NCBI RefSeq assembly: GCF_029962835.1
Contig: NC_080582.1
Span: 73,218,177-73,282,176, forward strand
Direction: 5' to 3'
Length of the DNA stretch: 64,000 nucleotides
Source: Magnolia sinica
Taxonomy: Eukaryota; Streptophyta; Magnoliopsida; Magnoliales; Magnoliaceae
Below are positions 21,661-35,300 of this stretch, piece by piece. Position numbers and translations under genes: made by a program. The notes beneath the pieces are model-generated. The model was not told the origin of the DNA. It did no database searches and saw only the letters and a program-made list of their open reading frames with translations. How positions within the stretch are numbered: the first letter of the stretch is position 1; every line of letters starts with the position of its first letter.

Positions 21661-23037
21661 CCCAGCCAAAAGAGGCCACATGGTTTTTCCTTAAAGGTAC
21701 GGTGTGAATCAATTCCAAAAACAAAAAAGAAAAAAAACAAAACCCTTCCAAAAATTCCAAAAAATCACGACAAAACATTGCATGATACATCTCTTTCGGT
21801 TTGCCGGGGCACAGAGATATTTTAGTGCCCTTATTGTGAGCAGCAGCGTGGAGCCCCAGAGATGCCTGTTGCCCCCCAAGTCAGCCAGTCAAGGCAACTT
21901 GTGTAACCAAGCGGCTGAATTGGAAGTATGTGTGCATGTATAATTATGCGGGTGTGCTAGAGTCTACTCAATTCAAATATATTAAATGAATTGGTTCATA
22001 TCCCTGCATTGAGACAGACAAATTAGAAACTGGATCAAAACCCAGAGTTCTCTCGATCACTGCAAGATTTAAAAATATGCGCCGTACATAGACAATTTGA
22101 GCAAGGGAAGGGGTTAACCCTTGCGAATGAGTTCTTTTTGCCTTCTATCGATGATTACAAAATCAGCCGGTCTAAGGACTTTTTATCTCACCGGTGTTTT
22201 AACATGATATTTTTCAATCATAGTAAAAGATTCATGCATAATAGAGTAAAGACTGACATAAACACGATCAATCTTTATTAATATACCGGCTTTGTTACAA
22301 TCATTGTGCCTCACACTCTTAATATTAAAGCGAAAAGAAAAGAAAGATAAATAACTGACGTGCCTATTGGAACATGAGAATATTGAGGCGAATGGTCATC
22401 AGAATATGACCATAGTATAAACAATTGAAACATAACTCAGATGGATATATGCATCTAGCAACTTAAGTTTGCAGATATTTAATCTATTCCTAAGGTAAAT
22501 GTACTGCAGGGGGAGTCGCTGGGCAGTAGTGGACTAAGTTATGAAGGGTAAAATAGACATGAAAGTAAAGTAGACATGTAGATAAATGTGTTTAATGTGT
22601 GGCCTGAACCTCTTCTTCAAATTTTCCTTTTATACCTTTTTCGAAGCGATGGAAGCCCCTTGCTGGGCTTTAAGACCCTTCAAAATTCTTTGGGATTCTT
22701 CATATGAGCTTTTTGGATATGTAATATCCTCCTTAGCAAGGCAGGACTTACCTTAGAGAGAAAGAACTCCAGATTTGCTAACTTCTTGGATATTCTTTTC
22801 ATAGCTGATCCATTGCAAAAATCTTCATGACCCACTAAAGATCTAGCTTGGGATTACCAAAGTTCATTTGATAAAGAAAACCAGACCATGGTCTAGGGAC
22901 CTCAAGGGCTTAGTCTTGACCGATTGCGATCGATTAACATTTCTACTGATAGCCTACCTTGTCAACTTCTATGTATTGGACAGTCTGGTTCAAACCACGT
23001 TCTTCATTTAATCACCTTAAATGATGATGGCTTGGAG
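21661..23037. other. Anonymous sequence, no gene supported
   Basis: A 79-codon plus-strand frame at 21,704-21,943 is partly protein-like but has no family signature. The rest is AT-rich without recognisable modules. Confidence 0.35.
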
Positions 23038-26000
23038 TGTTGGAGGGATTTGATCCCGATACTAATCTTTCACTTCGATAGATCAGATCTCCCATTCTTT
23101 TAATTCTGATCATCATGTAAAATGGGACTTGATGTAAGTTAAGTTGTCCCTTTATGATTTTGGTTCGAAGTTAGGTCTTGCATACCAACTTGACCTTTCG
23201 GCATTCGGAATCTTCTGAATTACTGCCAGTTTTCTGAACGTCTCTGGGAAAATCTCCAATTTTGGAAGTATTGTAAGAGATGACCCTCTGGATGATATCA
23301 TATTCAGTTGTGAGATAGGATACACTCACCCGACGAATGATACCATATCTAGTTGTGAGATAGGATATGCTCTCCTTGAAAGTGCTTGATAGGAGTTTGT
23401 ACCATTGCAGTAATAACATAATGCATAACACTGAAGGAAAATCAGATGCAGATTGTTGAAAGCAGATGTCTTCAATCTGTTTTTCTGGGTTGCTCGACCA
23501 GTCGAGGGGGCTGCTCAACCAGTCGAGGTCCGCTCAACTCGAAGTCCAGCAACATTATTTTTGGGAGTTCTGGGCCGCTCGACCGATCGAGGGTGCCCTT
23601 TGACCATTCGAGGATCTTACTCAACTAATCAAGGGTTACGCAGATACTGCACGGATTTTGTGCGGACTGCGTAAATTTAAATCAGTTTTTTAGAAAGTGC
23701 GTAAGGGGCGTGTAACATCCCATCCAGCTAGAACAGTGTCCTGGGGCGTCCACGTAGGATTTGCTGCAGGACCGTTCGATTGTACTATTTGTGGTGAGGT
23801 ACTACAAATAAAATTAACCCAGGATTAGCCAAATTGAGTGGACCAGACGGTTCATGGCAAGACCAAGTGCAGGCCGCCAAGCCGGAGGGTCGTTTACTCT
23901 TAGCAACAGCCCGTGCGGGCTACACTGCGACCCGTGAAGGTCAAAAAAGTCTAAGAATTTAGGAAACCATAGAGCTCACTGGGCTTGTTGACCATCACGG
24001 ACCACGGACCCAGTGGACACCCAGAACTGGGATCTGGCACTTGCCCAATGCACCCCACCAATGCTAGGATTGGAATCTGGCACTTGAAATAAGAATGGAG
24101 ATTCCAGGCTATCCAGCTGTCGGATCTTTTCTACATTTACGGTGAAGGTCTAATGAATTTTCCAATACCCGTCCACAAACTCTGGGACCCGATTGTGGCA
24201 CGGTGACCGTTGATCACGAATCAGATCCGTGTAACCAAACCCCATATCCGATCGTTTCCAAATTTTGCATGGCCCTTCATCGGGCCATGGAGCAACTATC
24301 CTATGAATTTCATGGCCAGAAGGCCACCAGAACCGCTCCAATCACCAAAATGGCCCCCATAGGGCTATTTAAAGATCAAAACTGTTGACTCAAACCCCAT
24401 AACCATTCATCCGTTTGTTCCCAAATCTTATATGGCCCCTTATTGGGCCATAGGGCACCTACCCACCAAATTAAGTGGCTGGAGGAGTGTTAGGGCTGCC
24501 CCTAGGCCAATAGGGAGTCCTAGAGGGCCATTGTGGGCATTTAAAGAAACTTAAGGCCGAAGGGCCCAAGTTTAGGAAATAAAGCCCTAACTCTCTCATA
24601 ACTCTCTCCTTTTACTACAACCACCAAGGAGTAAAAAAGAGAGAGAGCAAAGGAGTAAAGGAGAGAGAAGAGAGTGTGAAGAAGAGCTAAGAGGACCCTA
24701 AATCAAGGTGAGGCCCAACGAAATCAACCCCACAACTCCCTACATTTTCTCCAAAAGGAACCCATCATCCTCGGTTACCTTTTTCACTCCGTTAATCATC
24801 TAGGTAAGATCCATCACCCATTTTCGTTGAAACCTATGTGATTGAGAAGGGATTTGCTTTGGTTCTAACATACAAATGTTGTTGTAGGGATTCCGGTCGA
24901 TCAACCCCTGAAATCCACCCTCCTAGGTCGATCCCACGCCTTCTACAAATCCGAAGGTGCGGACTATTGTTCTTAAGTGGCCTATCATCAATTTTAGTAC
25001 GAGCTTAATGATTTTGATTGCTTGGATGTTGTATTTGCAATTCTAGAGAAAACCCTAGGAATTATATGTTCGTTGAAATTGTATGGATGTGCATGCTTGC
25101 TCTTAAATTTGGTGTTGATCTTGACACTCATATGATATTATGTATGTACGATAGTATGCTCATGTTTGCTTGATTCTTTTTCCTCATATGTGGTGCTTCA
25201 TTATGTGTATGATTTATTTTCCTTTTGCTCATGATTTCTTAAGATGGAAGAAGTGCCTAACTTCCTCACAAACCCACACACTCACACGCACCTTGTTTAT
25301 TGAAAATGTTTGCTTGCTTGGTAGGAGTATTCGTTTTGTATGGTTGAGATGCATGAGAACATGTTGTTGATATGTTAGTTGATAACATGGATAGTTGGCG
25401 GGTTATGGCTCACCCTCACACTCTTAGGCTGGTCAGGAACACGAGGAGAGATGGTAGTCCCATCTGTGGGACTATGTTAGGGCTAGATCTGTGGGTTTGG
25501 GCGGATGTATTCAGGTGGCTGTAGTTCGACTACATGGGTCCCTTGTGCCCGATGTCACTCGTCTCACGCTCGCCTGACTCGTGCGGTCTAGCCTACTGTC
25601 TGACCAACCTTGTTCGTTAACCTTATTTGCTCACATATGTATGGAACCTGATCCACACTACAACCGTTGTAGCCCATCAATAACCCACTTGAAATTGGTC
25701 CACAGCCTCATGAGCTAGGCATGGTGGAATGGGACACTGTGTCCAAGCTGTCGGCCTATGCTAGAGTACCACACCTCCCCGTAGTGACCGCGAGCGATCC
25801 CTTCCTCTTGGCACTCCTCATGTGCTTGAAGTCGGGGATGAGGAACCCAATGGGATCACGGACTGTGGGGTCTCGGCCTCACACTTTGGGGGGTCTTGGC
25901 CTCGCAACCAGCTTAGGGCATTGATACGTGGGGTGTATCAGACTCGCCAATCGGCTGGATGAATGGACTTAACTAATAACTCGGCTAATACGATCATATC

Positions 26001-27002
26001 GCATCGCACTAGTTAGGGTGGCGACTCGGCAGTCGAGGTCGCTCTGAGGGAGTGTTGTCATACACGATCGTTAGATGGAGTCGCTCGAGGAAGCGTTGTG
26101 GCGAGGGCACGTATCATATCATCCATCATGCATGCATATTAATAAGATTAGTAGATGTTGATGATTGACTGCTTTTCATTAAGTTCATATTATAATTGAT
26201 GCTTGTTATAACTTAAGACTAATAGCACCCACTAAGTTGATCACTCACTCCCACTCTGGGACGGTGTTTTAAAATACCAACCAGACCCATTCATAGATGC
26301 AGGTGACTCAGGGATGGAGGAGCTAGGGGAGGCGAGTTTCGAGGAGGAGGACGAGCTGTCCTACTTTCAGTTGATGGACGGTTCTCCGCCAGCTTGAGAG
26401 GTGGGACTGAGATTGCTGAGCAGTGGGCTCGGCCTTATTTTTGGACATAATATTCTTTTGTTGTTTTGGATGGGCAACGCCCTATGTGACCCATTATACT
26501 TTTGGACCTATATATATGATAGAATTCTTTTATTTCCATAGACTTGTGTGGTTGTGCTTCATGTTCCAGGGAATTCCAGGCTACGCATTTAAACCCGATT
26601 AAACGCTTTAATGAAAATCGGTTATAAGTGACACTCAGGAACTCGAGAGTCGAGTGTATGCACGACCCCCGATTTCCAGAGCATTACAGGGTGTTTCCTA
26701 AACTATAAATAGGGGTCCCTAGGGCTTTTCTAAGCATGGCTAAGGCTTCCTAAAGGGTTTTCAAGAGTTTCTATAAGGGGTTCTAGGGGTGCAAAGGGTG
26801 AGATTTGAGGTTGTTTGAATCGGGTTAGTCATTTCTCTTTGTAATTTATGCTTTTATAGTTGAATTCTGTTGCTTGTGCTGTGGTTTTTTCCTAAAAGGG
26901 TTTTTCACGTTAAATCTTTATGTTCTCTTGTGTTTACTTGGTGCTCTTGGATTGCTATCCTAGATCTAGATTTGTGTGATTCCGCAGCACAAATCCCCAA
27001 CA
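23038..27002 (+). mobile_element. Ty1/copia 5-prime LTR, split by a solo gypsy LTR
   Basis: Begins TGTTGGAGGGATTTG and ends CAAATCCCCAACA, an inverted terminal pair of the kind copia LTRs have. It is directly followed by a tRNA-Met primer site. Removing the nested LTR (23,711-26,688) leaves about 980 bp. It contains a doubled AGTTGTGAGATAGGATA segment (23,295-23,360), a series of TCGACCAGTCGAGG-like palindromes (23,490-23,640) and a TATA box (CTATAAATAGGGG, about 26,703). A start at 23,454 (TGTTGAAAG) is possible but pairs less well. Confidence 0.65.
23711..26688 (+). mobile_element. Solo LTR of chromovirus family A inside the copia LTR
   Basis: Starts TGTAACATCCCATCC and ends AGAGCATTACA. 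It is the reverse complement of the LTRs at 29,289-32,271 and 45,810-48,780, with matching landmarks (GAACAGTGTCCTGGGGCGTC, CATGAGCTAGGCATGGTGG). Flanks are GGGCG on the left and GGGTG on the right, a 5-bp target duplication with one mismatch. No internal region adjoins it, so it is most likely a product of LTR-LTR recombination. Confidence 0.8.
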
Positions 27003-27004
27003 AG

Positions 27005-27016
27005 TGGTATCAGAGC
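27005..27016 (+). promoter_or_regulatory. Copia primer binding site (initiator tRNA-Met)
   Basis: TGGTATCAGAGC, complementary to the 3-prime end of plant initiator tRNA-Met, lies two bases after the LTR end. Confidence 0.9.
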
Positions 27017-27057
27017 AATCGTTGGGGCACAGATCTGAATCTGAGGGATTAGCATCA

Positions 27058-28345
27058 ATGGGAAGCACTAGGTATGAGATTGAGAAGTACTCAGGAAAAA
27101 TTAATTTTGAGTTATGAAAGATCAAGATGATCAATTCCTTAATCAAGCAAGGCGAATATGGTGCTCTTGAGGAGTAGAAGTCTACTATGACTGATGATGA
27201 TTGGAATACTCTTGATAGGAAGACCTTATCATCGATTAGTTTGTCTTACGGATGAGGTTCTCTACAACGTCATGAGAGAGAATACTGCGACTAGTTATGG
27301 ACGAAGTTAGAGGATGTTTATGCAAAAAAATCCTTTGAAAATCACCTACACTTGAAGCGGTAGTGGTATAACTTCAAGATGACAGAGGGTGGAGATCTGG
27401 AGGCTCACATCAACAACTTTAATAAATTGGTTTGCAAATTGCTTGATATGAAGTGATGAAAGATAAAGAACAAGCATGTATGTTGCTGAATTCTCTTCCG
27501 GTGTCTTATGAGGCATTCATGGACACAATGTGCACCACAAATAAAATCCTGAGTGTCGACACCATTATCTCAGCCCTTCAAGGGAAGGCTATGAGAAAGC
27601 TTAACGGCGACATGGGGATATCTTCTGTTGTAATTCTTACAAGGGGTAGGAATTCTGAACAAGGTATAGGTTCTTCAGGTTATAGATTCAAATCCAAGAG
27701 TGAGGGCAAAGGAAAAGTAAAGTGCTGGAATTGTGGGATGAAAGGACATGTAAAGAAGGATTGTATAAATCCTAAATCTAAGAGAGAAGATTCTGAGGCA
27801 TCGTACAGGGAAGGCAATGCTGCCACGTCAGATGGATCGAGTGGATATGATGGTGATGTTTTGTCTGTGTCTACGATCAGACAACCATATGATGATCGTA
27901 AGGACGAATGGATGCTAGACACAGGGGCATCTTTTCACATGACTCCTTATCGGAGTTGGTTCACCAGTTATAGGGAGTGCGATAGTGGACAAGTGTTTAT
28001 GGGCAATGGCTTTGTCTGTAATGTTATGGCTGTTGGTTCAGTGCGCATCAAGATGGTTGATGGGGTGGAGCGTACCTTGACTAATGTCATGCATGTTCCT
28101 CATTTGAAGAAGAATCTGATTTCTCTTGGTGTACTTGAGGTAATGGGCTACAAGTTCACAACTATTGATGGTGCTCTTAAAGTATCTAAGGGGGCACGGG
28201 TAATCATGAAAGCGCAACAACTCGATAATATGTACAGGTTGATCGTGAGCACTTTGAAAAGTGGAGCTGCAGTGGCTGTAGCAGATTCTACCTCTGCACG
28301 TGTGTGGCATGTTGGGCATGACCACATGAGCGGGCAGGGCATGAA
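27058..28345 (+). pseudogene. Ty1/copia gag-protease remnant
   Basis: The first ATG after the primer site opens MGSTRYEIEKYSGK, the usual copia gag start, but hits in-frame stops within 40 codons (one in FEL-stop-KIKM where relatives have W, another in LEE-stop-KS). From 27,453 a 320-codon frame continues gag. It has a zinc knuckle CWNCGMKGHVKKDC (residues 91-104), an aspartic protease motif MLDTGAS (residues 154-160) and a pre-integrase segment ending VWHVGHDHMSGQGMK. The integrase core that should follow is missing. Reading on to 28,415 is out of register. This is a dead copy. Confidence 0.85.
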
Positions 28346-29288
28346 AGGTGAGACGCGCGGACAGAGATACAGAGCAGGTGGAGCAGCCACTTGTGAGAAG
28401 AATCATATGGAATAATCGTAAGATATCGGCGAGGTACATGGCCGAATATAATATCGTAGAGGATTCATCTTCTATTCAGATGGCTCTAGATGAGCTTGGT
28501 GCTGAGAAGTATCAGGTGACTGTAGGTAATGTGACAGACTCGTTGTACCAGATTGACATATGGGAGCTGGTGGAGCTTCTAGTGGGCCGAAATGTGGTTG
28601 GATGCAGGTGGACTTTAGGAGGATATAACATAAATATAGAGCAAGGTTGGTAGTGAAGGGTTATGCTTAGAGAGAAGTGATCGACTTTTCAGAGATATTC
28701 GCACTGACGGTATAACAAGTGTCTATTAGATCCGTGATTAGCGCTGGTTGACTAATGTGATCTTGAGGTGGAATGATGGATGTGGAGTCTGCACTTCTGT
28801 ATGAGAAATTGGAAGAACAGAGCTCTATGAAGTAACCAGAGTGGTTCGAAGTTAAAGGGGCTGAGAAAAAAGTCTGCAGGAGGTCGTGGTACGACCTGTC
28901 GCTTGGGCAGTGGTTTGATTCCTTCATGGTGAGTCAGGTATTGTATGTTGATGACATGCAGATCTCTAATCACGACATGTCTGAAATCAATGTACTAAAG
29001 ATTCGGTTAAGTGGGACATTCGGGATGAAAGATCGGGGGCTGTAAAGATGGTTCTCGGCATTGAGACTGGAAGATGAGTAGGCTTTAGTTATCTCAGTCA
29101 GAATACCTTGGATAGGTATTGATCAAGAAGGTGATGGACCATGTAAAGCCAGAGAGTGTTCCCTACACGTCTCTCCTCAAGTTTTCCTCAGAACATGTCC
29201 CAAAACAGATAAGGAAAAGCAAGATATCTTATGAGCCTTATTCGAATGCGGTTGGTAGTGTTTGTCATGGCCTGGATTAGATCAGTTA
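28346..29288 (+). pseudogene. Ty1/copia reverse transcriptase and RNase H remnant
   Basis: After the deletion, fragments follow reverse transcriptase in order: WELVELLVGRNVVGCRW (near 28,560), VKGYA then a stop, DFSEIF (near 28,650-28,710), and the catalytic LYVDDM motif (near 28,945) with KMVLGIETGR after it. Sequence resembling the VPYSSAVGSLMY region is at about 29,220-29,270. There are many stops and frameshifts. It is cut at 29,288 by the chromovirus LTR just before the TRPD motif expected next. The remaining 3-prime half lies outside this window, if it survives. Confidence 0.8.
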
Positions 29289-32271
29289 TGTAACGCCCTG
29301 AAAATTGGGGGTCCTGCATACACTTGACTCTCGAGTACCTGGGTATCACTTATAACCTATTTTCTTATTAAAGTATGATTAATCAGGTTTAGATACGCAA
29401 CCTGAAATTTCTTGAAACATGAAGCATAACCTCACAAGTCTACTAAAGTAAAGAGATCAAGTATATACAGGTCCAAAAAAATATGGATGGGTCGCACAAG
29501 GCGTCGCTTAACAAAATAATAAAAGAATAATATGTCCAAAAAGAATAAAACTGAGTCCACTGCTCAGTGATCTGAATCCCAACTATCAAGCCGATGGAGA
29601 ACCGGCCATCAGCTGAAAGTACGACAGCTCGTCCTCCTTGTCTAAGCTCGTGCCGCCAGGCTCCTTGTAATCCTTGTCACCTACAACTACGGGAGAGTCT
29701 GGTTGGTATTTTAAAACACCGTCCCAGAGTGTGAGTGAGTGATCAACTTAGTGTTGCTATTAGTCTTTAGTTGTAACAGGCATCAGTTATATTATGAATT
29801 TAATGAAAAACAATCATTCATAAACACCTAACTAATCTTATTAATGCGTACGCATTATAGATGATATGATGCACGCCCTCACCATAATACTCCCTCAAGC
29901 AACTCCATCCAATGATTGCTTATGAACAACACTCCCTCATTGTGACCTCGACTGCCAAGTCGCCACCTAAGCTAGTGCGATGCGATGATAGTGTTAGCTG
30001 AGTTCTTAGTTAATTCTATTCATCTAACAGGTTGGGGAAACTGATACACCCCACATATTCAATGCCCTCAACTGGTTGCGATGCTAAGACCCCTCAACGT
30101 GCGAGGCCAGGGCTCCATAATCCATGATCCTGTCGGGTTCCCCATCCCCGACTTCGAGCACATGAGGAGTGCTAAGTAAAGGGATCGCTCGTGGTAACTA
30201 CGGGGAGGTTCGTCACCCCATCGTAGGCCGATAGCTCAGACACAGTGTCCCATTCCACCATGCCCTGCTCACGATTCAGTGGATCGACTTCAAATGGTTA
30301 GTAATAGGCTACTATGGTTGAAGGGTATTCCAGGTTCCATACATAGGCAAGCAAACACGGTTAATAAACAAGGTTGGTCAGCCAGTAGGCTAGACTGCAC
30401 GAGTCCATGCAAGTACGTAATAGACGACATTGGGTACGAGCGACCTATGTAGTCTAACTATTATTGTCTACATGCACACACCCAAATCCATGGGTTTAGC
30501 CTCATGATAGTCTTACCAACGGGACCACCTTCGCTCTCCTCATGTTTCTGATCAGCCCAAGGGTTTTGATGGTGGTCCATAACATGCTAACTATCAATGC
30601 ATCAACTAGCATAAACAACATCATGTTCTCATACTTCTCAATATATAATTTAGATTCTCCTAGCAAGCAAAGCTAACAATATCATGAACAAGGTGCGTGG
30701 GTTGGTGAGGAAGTTAAGTACTTCCTACATCTCTTAGAACCAATATGCATAAGAATCAATGAATCATACATGCTAGAAGGAAACATCATATGAGAAATCA
30801 ACATGACATAAATATGTAATCATCCATTTCTACCAAATCATGTGAGAGACAAGAACAACATCACATGAAGAAATCAAACAAGACGTATAATTCCATACAA
30901 TCCCAAACAAAGCAAGCAATTCTTAGGTTTTCTTTAGATTCTCCAAATACATCATCCAAGCAATCAAAATCATTAGACTCACACTAAAATTAATGCTAGG
31001 CCACCCAAGGATAATAGTCCACACCTATAGATCGTTGAAGACTTGGAAAAATGATTTAGGAGTGTGGATTTTGGGGTTGATCAGCTGGAATCCCTAAAGC
31101 ACATATTTGCATGTTAGAATTTCATGCAAATCCCTTCTTAATGCAAGGGTTTCAAGAAAAGGGATAAGGGATCTTACCTAGACGATCAACGGAAGTGATT
31201 CTTATGGCGGTAGTGTAGGATTTTCTTTGAGAAGAGGTAGGGAGTTGTAAGATTGGGTTTCTTGGCCCCACCTCGATTTAAGGTCCACCCACACTCTTCT
31301 TCACTCTGTCTTTCTTCTCTCCTTACTCTCTTTCTCTCCCTTTACTACCTTTGGTGGTTATAGTAAAGGAGGGAGTTATGGGAGAGCTAGGGCTTTATTT
31401 TCTAGACTTGGACCCCTTGACCTTAAGTTTCCTCCAATGCCCATAATGGCCCTCTAGGACTCCATATTGGCTTTGGAGTGGTCCTAACACTCCCTTGGCC
31501 ATAAATTTTGGTGTGTAGGCATCTCATGACACGATGAGGGGCCATACAAAATTTGGAGACAAACGGATGCGGGGTTTTATCACACGACTCCGATCTTTAA
31601 ATGGCCCTATGATGCCCATTCTGGTTGTTGGGGTGGTTCTGGTGGCCCTCTGGCCCTGAAACTTATAGGATAGGTGCTCCATAGACTAATGAAGGGTCAT
31701 GCAAAATTTGGAGGCAAACGGATGCGGGATTTAACTGCACGGGTCCGATTTGTGTCAACGGTCACTACTTCACGATCGGGTCCCAAGTTTCGTGGACGGG
31801 TGTGAAAAAATACATTAGACTTTCATCGTAAATGTAAAAGAAATCCGATGGCTGAAAAGCCTAATATCTCAGTTTTATTTATAAGTGCTAGATTCCAATT
31901 CTGGCCTTGGTGAGTTGCGTTTGCCAAGTGCCGCTGGAACGACGTGAAAAATTTATTTTTGGGTGTCCACTGGGTCCATGGACCATGATGGACCACAAGC
32001 CCAGTGAGATCAATGGCTCCCTCAAGTTTTAGATTTTTCTGACCTTCCTTAGTCGTTGTATGGCCCGCACGGGCTGTTGCTAAGTATAAACGGCCATCTG
32101 GCTTGACGACCCTTACTTGTTCTTATCATGACCCATTTGGTCTACTTAATTGGGCTAATCCTAGATTAATTTAGTTGTGGTACCTCACCATGAGTAGTTT
32201 AAATGAACAGTCCTACGGTAAATCCTACGTAGACGCCCCGGGACACTGTTCTGGTTGGACGTGACGTTACA
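29289..32271 (-). mobile_element. Chromovirus family A LTR (3-prime LTR of copy 1)
   Basis: A 2,983-bp LTR with inverted termini TGTAACG and CGTTACA, transcribed right to left. It matches 45,810-48,780 along its whole length, with differences scattered every ten bases or so by eye, hence an old pair. It disrupts the copia element on its left (flank AGTTA). A polypurine tract adjoins it at 32,272. Confidence 0.85.
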
Positions 32272-32288
32272 ATCTATCCCCCTTATAA
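32272..32288 (-). promoter_or_regulatory. Polypurine tract of chromovirus copy 1
   Basis: The minus strand reads AAGGGGGATAGAT directly before the LTR, the standard position of the plus-strand priming site. The equivalent at 48,781-48,797 is AAGGGGGTAAAT. Confidence 0.75.
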
Positions 32289-32289
32289 A

Positions 32290-32488
32290 TAAATTTTATT
32301 CTAAAAATTTATACCTGTTCGTATTGCTGAAGCAGGCTTGGGTAATGCTTGCGGACCTCTACTTCTGTCTCCCACATGACCTCTTCTTCATCGTGATGGG
32401 TCCATAGTACGTTGACCAATGGGATGACCTTGTTACGTAGGGCCTGCTCCTTCCTATCCAGTATTCGAGTGGGTTGGAGAATGTATGT
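32290..32488 (-). pseudogene. Chromodomain end of chromovirus copy 1 polyprotein
   Basis: The minus strand encodes RILDRKEQALRNKVIPLVNV, LWTHHDEEEVMWETE and YPSLLQQYEQ, the C-terminal chromodomain of plant Ty3/gypsy chromoviruses. This domain tethers integrase to modified histones and guides insertion. It is separated from its integrase (38,459 onward) by the 5,970-bp solo LTR. Confidence 0.8.
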
Positions 32489-33119
32489 TGTAAGACCCGT
32501 ATCCTAGTCCGTACCATTCCGTAAGCTTCCATGGTCCTCCCAGTCGAATTTCGACGACCCGCTATCTATTATCGACATTTGCATATAACCCTGAGTCATA
32601 TCCCGTATTTCAGAGTCGGCTTGACGTGAGACTTGTACCCGTGCGACCACGCCGTTGCTGTGATTTCGTTGCCGCATCTCGCACGCCGAAGCGATACCTG
32701 TGCCAAGAGATGTGCACCCGCGTTCAGTTTAAGGAAAATACCGCACGTTGCAATTCCGAGAGAATCTCTATGAAACATCACATCAATCCATTAATCAATC
32801 AAAGTACAACCCATCACTCCATCCCATCCCCAAGTACAACTACCCTCCCCAAAAGTCAACAGGCACCTTACCTCTCATGTCACTCCACCATCCCTCTCTC
32901 CCATCACCTCTCTCTCTCTCTCATTCTCCATGAAAAAAAAACGGTCCAAGCAAGAGAGCCTCCCATGGAGAGAAGTCATGTGTGGCCCACCTTCCTACCT
33001 CCCATCTCCACCATCAAAGCCTCATCTCAACCGTTGGATCACATTCTTTGAAGCTATAGAATGTGTTGATGGAAGAAATGATGAAGAGATCTTGAGGTGG
33101 GTGTTTATCTGTCAATTTT

Positions 33120-35300
33120 TAAGTTTGATGGCCCACTTATGGTGGGACCCATCTTGATGTATGCATTGCAATGAGGGGCCCATAGTGGCGGGGCCCCTCC
33201 CAGAACCGATCTTTCTCTTCTTTTCCCTCTCCTTTTTTTTTAAAATTATTTTTGTGGTGTTGATGGTATGTGTGGCCTACCTGATGTGTGTATGCCATCC
33301 ATCAGATGGAGCTCACCTTTGTGTGTGTGAGAAATCCACACCGTCCAGCGGATCTGGACGGTGAGATGCACCTGATGTGCGGATCTTATCCACCCTATCC
33401 GTCCTTCTGGATAGCCAACAAATCTTGTGACCCACCATGGGAGTGTAAGGTCCACACTGTCCTTTGTTTTGGCCAGCAGCCCGGGACGCTCCTGGACTAT
33501 GTCCGGCAGCTAAAGGGCCCACTGCCGTGGATGTCTTCCACCCAACCGTCCATTTCATGGACATGGAAGTACACCATGCTATATGGGATTTATCTACACC
33601 GTCCACTGCATGGACCCCATCATGATGTATGCATTTAATCCTGTCCGTCCATCATCAGAACGTGGACCCTACCATGGCAGCATGTGGGGGCCACCTTGAC
33701 CGGACGTGTTTCATGTACACCGTGCAACCCATGGATGGTGGACATGAATCGGCTGGAGCACTTAATGCAGCTGCTGCTGCTGCATTTCAAATAGCAAGTG
33801 GACCCTACCTCACTAGGATCTGACGACAGCAAATTTTGTGGGTCTCACGTGCGGATGTATTCCATCCAAACCGTCCACCAATGTCGGTGGGACCCACTGA
33901 CAAGAATGTATCATCCACCGTCCATTCATCTAGACGGTGGGGCCCCTTTAATGTTTGTGTTTTTATTTTATTTTATTTATTATTATTATTATTATTATTT
34001 TCACCGTCCATCCGGTGGAAATCCACCTGATGCATGGGACGTTGGATACCATGCACCTTGAGCGGTGTTTTGATCCAAGCCGTTCATCTATTATGGGAGC
34101 AAATGGCATCCTACCTTGATGTATTTATCTACACCGTCTATTTGGACGGTGCTGTCCAGGGCCACTGTGATGTATTTGTTATATCTACACAGTCCATCAT
34201 ATGGATGGTGGACCATCCCACCCAGTGATGCCATTCAGATCCGTGGATCCCAACATGAGGTTTGTTTTTATTCAAACCACCCATCTGCTGCTGGACAGCT
34301 ACGTGGGACCCACACGCGCATGGAAACCACGTGTACTTGTGCTTTATCAACGCTGTCCATCTGTCCTACACCCATGCCGTCCACCTGTTTGCATCCCCAC
34401 AGTCCAGATGGCTGGACGGTGGGCCACAACCTATTGTAGGTATGTATCCACACCGTCCATCCACTGTTTGTTTTTATTCAAACCACCCATCTGCTGCTGG
34501 ACCGTCCATTTGGGGATCCTAGTAGCATACGGCTGGTGTGTTGACGTCAGCATGTTCTGGGCCCATCTGGTATATGGATGTAATCCATACTGTCCGCTTA
34601 TTTGTGGGGTGGGCCCATCCTACACGTGTGGATAGGTGGGACCCACCTTGATTATGCATTGCATAGTCATGCCGTCTGTCCAGAGCCATATGCTGGTAGA
34701 TATAACAATAGTAGTAATAAAATAATATTATAAGTGGTGGGCCCCATGTGGGACCCACCTGCTGGATGGATTGGCTGAGGCACTTTACACGTGCCATATC
34801 TGATGTATTGACATCAATGAGTTTCGTGGGACCCACCTTGAAGATATGTGTTTCCGCACCATCGAGTAACGACTGGACGATGGGGCCTACCTTGTTTTAT
34901 GTATTTTGTACCTGCATCGTCCATCTTTGGACGTTGCCATGTGGGCCACTCCTTGATGTTTTTATTCCATCCACACCGTCCAGAAGTGTTGGACGACGCT
35001 GAAATGTTTGGACGAATCCTGTTGTGCTACATGTGATTTGTTCCACGTCGTCCATCTGGTTTAGAATTGTGGGACCCACTCTTGATGTATTTATTCTATA
35101 TCCACGCTATATATCGGTGCGCCACACTGTAGAAGACAGTGGAGGTTGAGCGTCCACCACTGAAACCCTTTTTGGGGTCACAAAAGTTTTGGATCTATAC
35201 GAAATTTGTTTTCCCTCTTAATCCAGGTCTTTGTGACCACATGATCAGATTGGATGAAGAATATACATAGGCCCACTTAGAGGTATTTTGTGGCCCATTT
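33120..35300. repeat. Diverged direct tandem array of a 60-90-bp motif inside the family B LTR
   Basis: Units share TGGGACCCACCTTGATGTAT, then TTATCCACACCGTCCATC and often GGACGGTGG, so each unit is itself partly palindromic. A similar array sits at the same offset in the second LTR (from about 61,990). Open frames here (33,288-34,836) come from the repeat. Confidence 0.75.

Noticed and set aside
21704..21943. 79-codon frame as a host gene exon
   Set aside because: No family resemblance, no convincing splice context, and a Lys-rich low-complexity start.
33288..34836. Open frames of 60-144 codons in the LTR array
   Set aside because: They occur on both strands and in all frames of a tandem repeat, with no conserved domain.
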